The notes beneath the pieces were generated by a model. That model made no database searches. It was not told the DNA's origin and saw only the letters and a list, made by a program, of their open reading frames with translations. This document shows, in pieces, positions 60,369-64,000 of a stretch of 64,000 nucleotides of DNA. The stretch comes from Choanephora cucurbitarum (taxonomy: Eukaryota; Mucoromycota; Mucoromycetes; Mucorales; Choanephoraceae), in NCBI GenBank assembly GCA_025331435.1, contig JAIWNI010000007.1, positions 372,001-436,000 on the forward strand, read 5' to 3'. The stretch's first letter is position 1. Each line of letters begins with the position of its first letter. Position numbers and translations under genes: made by a program.

Positions 60369-61089
60369 TTATTGTGGTTGTGGTTGTTGTGGCGGATACA
60401 CTTGAGAGGATTGTAGATAGGCAAGAAGCAGCTTGAATTGATTGTTTTCTTTCTTTAAACGGTCTGATTCAATTGAGAATTTCGTCACTGCATGTTCCAG
60501 CTCTTGGTATTTGCGCTTCATTTCATCCAACTCCCTATCTTTGTTGTACAGCTTATCTTCAATATTCTTTCGTCCGACACCCTGTCGTTGTGCCGTACGC
60601 CTATGCTCTTCTATCAGCTGTTCTATCTTATTGTTTGCCTTTGCTGTCTGTTGTAACGCTGCCTCTAACTCCTTTTGTTTTTCTGCCAGTTTGATCTCCA
60701 ACAGTGCTTTTTGATCCTCTTGATCCAATACTTTTTTATGTTCAACCTTGTAGAGATCTTCTAGTACTCGATATTGGTCATAGACTGAGGTTATTTTACG
60801 AAGGTGATCTGATGCCTTGTTGGACTCGGCATCTCTTTCGTTTATCAGTTCTCGGGAGAACAAAACAACTTTTTTGAATATGTCACGGTAAGCCAAGGGT
60901 GTGGAGGGATTGGCAGCCAATGTGTCTAAAGTAGACACGAACTCGGCATCAGCAGATCCTAACAAGAAGCATGTGTATTAGATCAAGAAGTCAAAGTGAA
61001 TTTCATGTGTATCTATACACACACATGCATGAACTTGAAACTTTACTGCTTATTGGTGTTTGTACTTTCTTGTTTGTTTGAGTTGTCAT
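60369..61089 (-). CDS. Uncharacterised coiled-coil protein
   Basis: Exons 61047-61089 and 60369-60958 give 210 residues. After a short Thr/Lys-rich start, almost the whole chain is heptad-rich and charged (KVLDQEDQKALLEIKLAEKQ; ELDEMKRKYQELEHAVTK), ending in a Pro/Gln tail. No catalytic motif or membrane segment. It could be a tether or a transport or complex subunit; the family is not recognised. Its stop lies 13 bp from that of the convergent Sel1-repeat gene, and its start shares a 121-bp region with IES2. Confidence 0.75.
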
Positions 61090-61210
61090 GGTATATATGT
61101 ATAAGGAAAAGAGAGAGAAAGAAAAAAAAATATGGACAACTTTTAAAACACCAATAAGCTATATCAAAAAAAAACATTTTTCTTTTCTTTCTTTTCACAT
61201 ACAATACACG
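61090..61210. promoter_or_regulatory. Bidirectional promoter, coiled-coil gene / IES2
   Basis: Only 121 bp separate two divergent start codons. It contains a poly(A) run and poly(T)/CT leader; both promoters must fit here or extend into the genes. Confidence 0.5.
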
Positions 61211-62142
61211 ATGCGCCCTGCAAGAAGAAAAGCAGCACCAAGACACATATCTCCTTCACCCATGTCTTCTGAAGAAGAGCAAAGTTCTTCTGAACTGGAA
61301 GAATTCACAGCTAATGAAAACGAGGTCTTTTCTGAAGAAGAAGACTTGGATCAGTTGGATGACAACAATGACGAACTAGAGTCATTATCTGAAGAACAGT
61401 TGGACGAAGACGACGAGATGGAAGAAGACGATGAAGAAGAGGAAATTCCTTTACCACCTAAAGCAACTTTAGCACGTACAAACAAGCGTAAAAAGCAAAG
61501 TAAAGTCTCTATTGTTGCTTCCCTAAAGACGATACTCATACATCTTTAGTTATTGAAGAGAGTGATGAAGAGCGATTCTCAGAAGAAGAAGACGATGACG
61601 AAATACTAAGAAATAAGCCCATGACAAAAAGACAACGTGCCAAAGCCTATCAAGAAATACCTGAAGAATACCTTGAGCTGCCTATGGATACAGGTAAAAA
61701 GAAGCAACTGACAGAGGAAGAAGAACAGTTGAAGAAATCAGAAGTGGCCAGACGACGAAAGAATCAGAGTATTCAACGAGCAGAGAAGGATAAGGCAGAT
61801 ACCATCAATCGTCTGTTAAAGAAGCAAGCTTCTAAGAGCAAGCGTGTAATTGAAGATAATGCAGAAGAGAAAGAAACAGCTCATGAGAAATTAAAGCGTC
61901 TAGAAGATCCTAATCGATTACGCTATATCAACACAGCTCAAGGAAGTCAACTCAACATACCCACTGTCTTTACGTTGGACAAAGTGTTTGGTACGCCTGT
62001 TCCTCAAACACAACAGCCTACTTTGTCCTCAGTGAAACAATGTCAAGTGGAAGGTTGTTTAAAGACACGCAAATATACTGCAAAGAAAAGTGGCAAATTT
62101 GTGTGCTCACTTGAGCATTACAAGATGGTTGAGGTGGATTAA
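61211..62142 (+). CDS. IES2: INO80 complex subunit IES2 (PAPA-1-like)
   Basis: Exons 61211-61499 and 61550-62142 give 293 residues. The first third is very acidic (Glu/Asp runs), then the PAPA-1 block: MTKRQRAKAYQEIPEEYLEL, KKKQLTEEEEQLKKSEVARR, RRKNQSIQRAEKDKADTINR and LLKKQASK. The C-terminus carries a small zinc-knuckle-like segment (CQVEGCLKTRKYTAKKSGKF...CSLEHYK) like the HIT finger of INO80B. IES2 binds the Ino80 Rvb module and stimulates nucleosome sliding. The donor at 61500 (GTAAAG) and the acceptor TTTAG give the only continuous frame. Confidence 0.9.
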
Positions 62143-62423
62143 TAATAATAAAAAAGAGACTCAGTTCTCCTTTTCTTTTTTCGTCTCTTTTTGGTCTATT
62201 GATAGCGTGTGCGTGTACATAGACTATAGCCCATTGTATGCGTGTCTGCCTGTGTGCGTTTTTTTTTTGTATTTTTTTTTATTGATATGAGCGTATATGT
62301 GTGTAGGTGTGTGCTTGTATGTGAAGGTGCGAGTGTGTTAGCTGCAATACAAAGCTGTACATGTATATATATATAAAGATGTATGTGGTTGTTAGGTGAA
62401 TCCATATCCATATTGCTATCGAT

Positions 62424-62897
62424 TTATGCTGACTTGCGGAAACCAGTGACTTTGTTGTTCTTGAGAGCGTCAAAGTACAAATCAGCCAAATGACGACAAG
62501 ATTGATCTAACAGAGATGTTAATGTCTTGTATATACAAAATGAAAAAGCAAAGAATACTTACAGTGGTTAACACCTTCAGTTCTATAACATTCGTCTAAC
62601 TTTTCCTTAATGATACGGGCTTCCATAGCCTTAACCCAGTCATCACGAATCTTTTGGTTACGAGCAGCGTAAATAGCTTTTTTTTTTTAGAAAACAATCG
62701 TGAGTTTATTGCTTAGGTCTGTTGTTCTAGAAAGAAAAAAAAAGTTTACCTTTGCGGTCAGAAGGATCAACTTGGTCCAATGTAGGAACACTAGAATAAT
62801 CTGTCAATGACACATGTTTTCAATATTGTTATTTCGGCATCACGCACCGTTCAAATTGCTTGTGTTCGGGATATTCCCAGGCTTCTGCAGATGACAT
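62424..62897 (-). CDS. NDUFB10: Mitochondrial complex I subunit NDUFB10 (12-kDa)
   Basis: Four small exons (62848-62897, 62750-62790, 62563-62676, 62424-62506) give 95 residues, too split for simple ORF detection. The chain reads MSSAEAWEYPEHKQFER, VPTLDQVDPSDRKAIYAARN, the core KIRDDWVKAMEARIIKEKL, then DECYRTEGVNHYQSCRHLAD. It matches the fungal 12-kDa NADH:ubiquinone oxidoreductase subunit (NDUFB10/PDSW), an accessory subunit in the membrane arm; the paired Cys (ECYR, QSCR) fit the intermembrane-space disulfide motif. The presence of complex I agrees with a respiring filamentous fungus rather than a yeast of the Saccharomyces type. Introns are 56-73 nt with GTGCG, GTAAAC and GTAAG donors. 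Confidence 0.9.
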
Positions 62898-63091
62898 TGG
62901 TTATGAAAGAGAGAGAGAGTGGGGGTGTTATGTACTAAAGTAGATAAAAAAAAAGTCGTTTTTTTAAGGTCTTTTTTTTTTCAACCCCGGAGAGTCAAGA
63001 AGAAGCTCTTTTTTATCATTTGATTGGCTTATCTCTCAGTCGACGTCATATAAGCGATATTTTTTTTTAATATAGTTACAAGATGGGTTTA

Positions 63092-64000
63092 TTATAAAAG
63101 ACGCTTGATGTTAAACGTAAGGCAGATGGTCATGACCATAAAGCCATAGCATACTAAAAACAAAGCCAACATGCGTTTCCAGTGGTATCCATCTGCTGAG
63201 TAGATCTTGAAATAAAACAAACCAGGCAAAATAAATGAAATAGCAGTGGAACCAGTAGATCCCACAAAGGACAGGACAATATCTAATTGAGATATACTGA
63301 TAGCCACAAGATAACTGAGAACAACAATAGAGGTAGTCACAATCCAATAACGTCTATCAAATGAGTTTGTTTCTAAAGTAGGAAATGGCTTATGCTGAAT
63401 GGTATCTAAGATTTTATCAATTGAGGCTCTACAGGGATGGGTTTGAAGTGGGTAACTGAAGATAACCAAGATAACAATAGCTAGTCGACCAAATGCAACA
63501 AAATGGGTTTGAGGATCTAATTATTTAAAAGCAAGTAGAATGAGCAATCAAATCACCTCTCTTCTCTTCTTCTGCTTACATTCTAAAATAATGTTGCCCA
63601 ACACATCTTTGCCAAAACTAAGATAACCCAAGACAGCCACTAATTCATAAATAAAGGCAGCTGAACCGATGGAAGTTGTAATGACCTTAACAATTGATTT
63701 CTCATCATTATGTCTTAGCTCATTGTAGACAGAAAAGATCTAATATAAACAAGGTTTTGAATACGATCATCCTTTTGAGAATTATGACATGATGACTTAC
63801 GTTTTGATGACATGTAAAAGCAAAGATGAAAACAGGCAATTGACCAAATACTTTGGTACTAAATCGAAAATATTCAATTGCTTCTGGTGGAGGCAAAGGA
63901 TAACTAGGCGAGAAGTAATGATAGACAACAATAGCTACCAGATAGACAACAGCAAATAAAGCTATCAAACTAGTGTATTTGAGTGAGTCCAGTTTTCTCA
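63092..64000 (-). CDS. AVT-family vacuolar amino acid transporter (partial)
   Basis: Exons visible: 63801-64000 (continues off the right edge), 63580-63739 and 63092-63516; the stop is at 63092. The product is the C-terminal half: LIALFAVVYLVAIVVYHYF, VFGQLPVFIFAFTCHQN, IFSVYNELRHND, then AAFIYELV and the last four helices (ending TFNIKRLL). FAFTCHQNIFSVYNEL is the hallmark of Avt5/6-type transporters of the AAAP superfamily (SLC38-like), which move amino acids across the vacuolar membrane. The N-terminus and substrate are not in the window. Confidence 0.88.

Overview
The window is nuclear DNA of a filamentous fungus, most likely Mucoromycota, order Mucorales. It is AT-rich with short T- and CT-rich leaders, and its genes are dense and split by many introns of about 45-80 nt (GTAAGT donors, CTAAC/CTGAT branch sites, TAG acceptors). 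The proteins are fungal in type (fused one-chain urease, PEX10, YTP1-like, SNT2, UPF0658-like). The set also includes early-diverging features: a STIMATE homologue, a LARP4-type La protein and a CP2/Grainyhead factor. The lineage is inferred from protein content; no marker search could be run. Exon joins were worked out by hand and each spliced frame was checked for length divisible by three.

Layout. 1-10.7 kb: 3' end of a low-complexity protein, an F-box-like gene tail-to-tail with NAT9, PWP1, a STIMATE-like ER protein, a mitochondrial DUF1640/MCUR1-type coiled-coil protein, phosphatase PP5, and a LARP4-like RNA-binding protein. 10.7-18.5 kb: the strongly codon-biased elongation factor 2 gene, mitochondrial 3-ketoacyl-CoA thiolase, and an unknown coiled-coil protein. 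18.5-28.5 kb, all minus strand: SNT2-like chromatin reader, YTP1-like membrane protein, PEX10, sideroflexin, RAD6. 28.8-35.9 kb, minus strand: MED15 with 78 consecutive glutamines, a PH-domain protein, and a UPF0658-like Golgi membrane protein. 37.5-40.4 kb: urease, then a 3.6-kb stretch with no recognisable gene. 44.0-52.8 kb: CP2/Grainyhead factor, cytochrome P450, Nas2/PSMD9 proteasome chaperone, bZIP factor. 52.8-56.6 kb: an array of six covarying hairpins followed by a decayed transposase-exonuclease gene. 57.5-64 kb: a small one-TM protein, a Sel1-repeat protein, a coiled-coil protein, IES2, complex I NDUFB10, and an AVT amino acid transporter running off the right edge.

Most genes are housekeeping and independent of each other. 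Loose functional links are nitrogen metabolism (urease, AVT transporter), organelle biogenesis (PEX10, sideroflexin, thiolase, NDUFB10), transcription and chromatin (SNT2, MED15, IES2, RAD6) and proteostasis (PP5, Nas2). The observations most worth following are the hairpin array downstream of the bZIP gene (one copy carries a compensatory base-pair change), an apparent 2-nt micro-exon needed to build the EF2 N-terminus, and a transposase-like pseudogene whose catalytic core seems to be split by a 3'-5' exonuclease domain.
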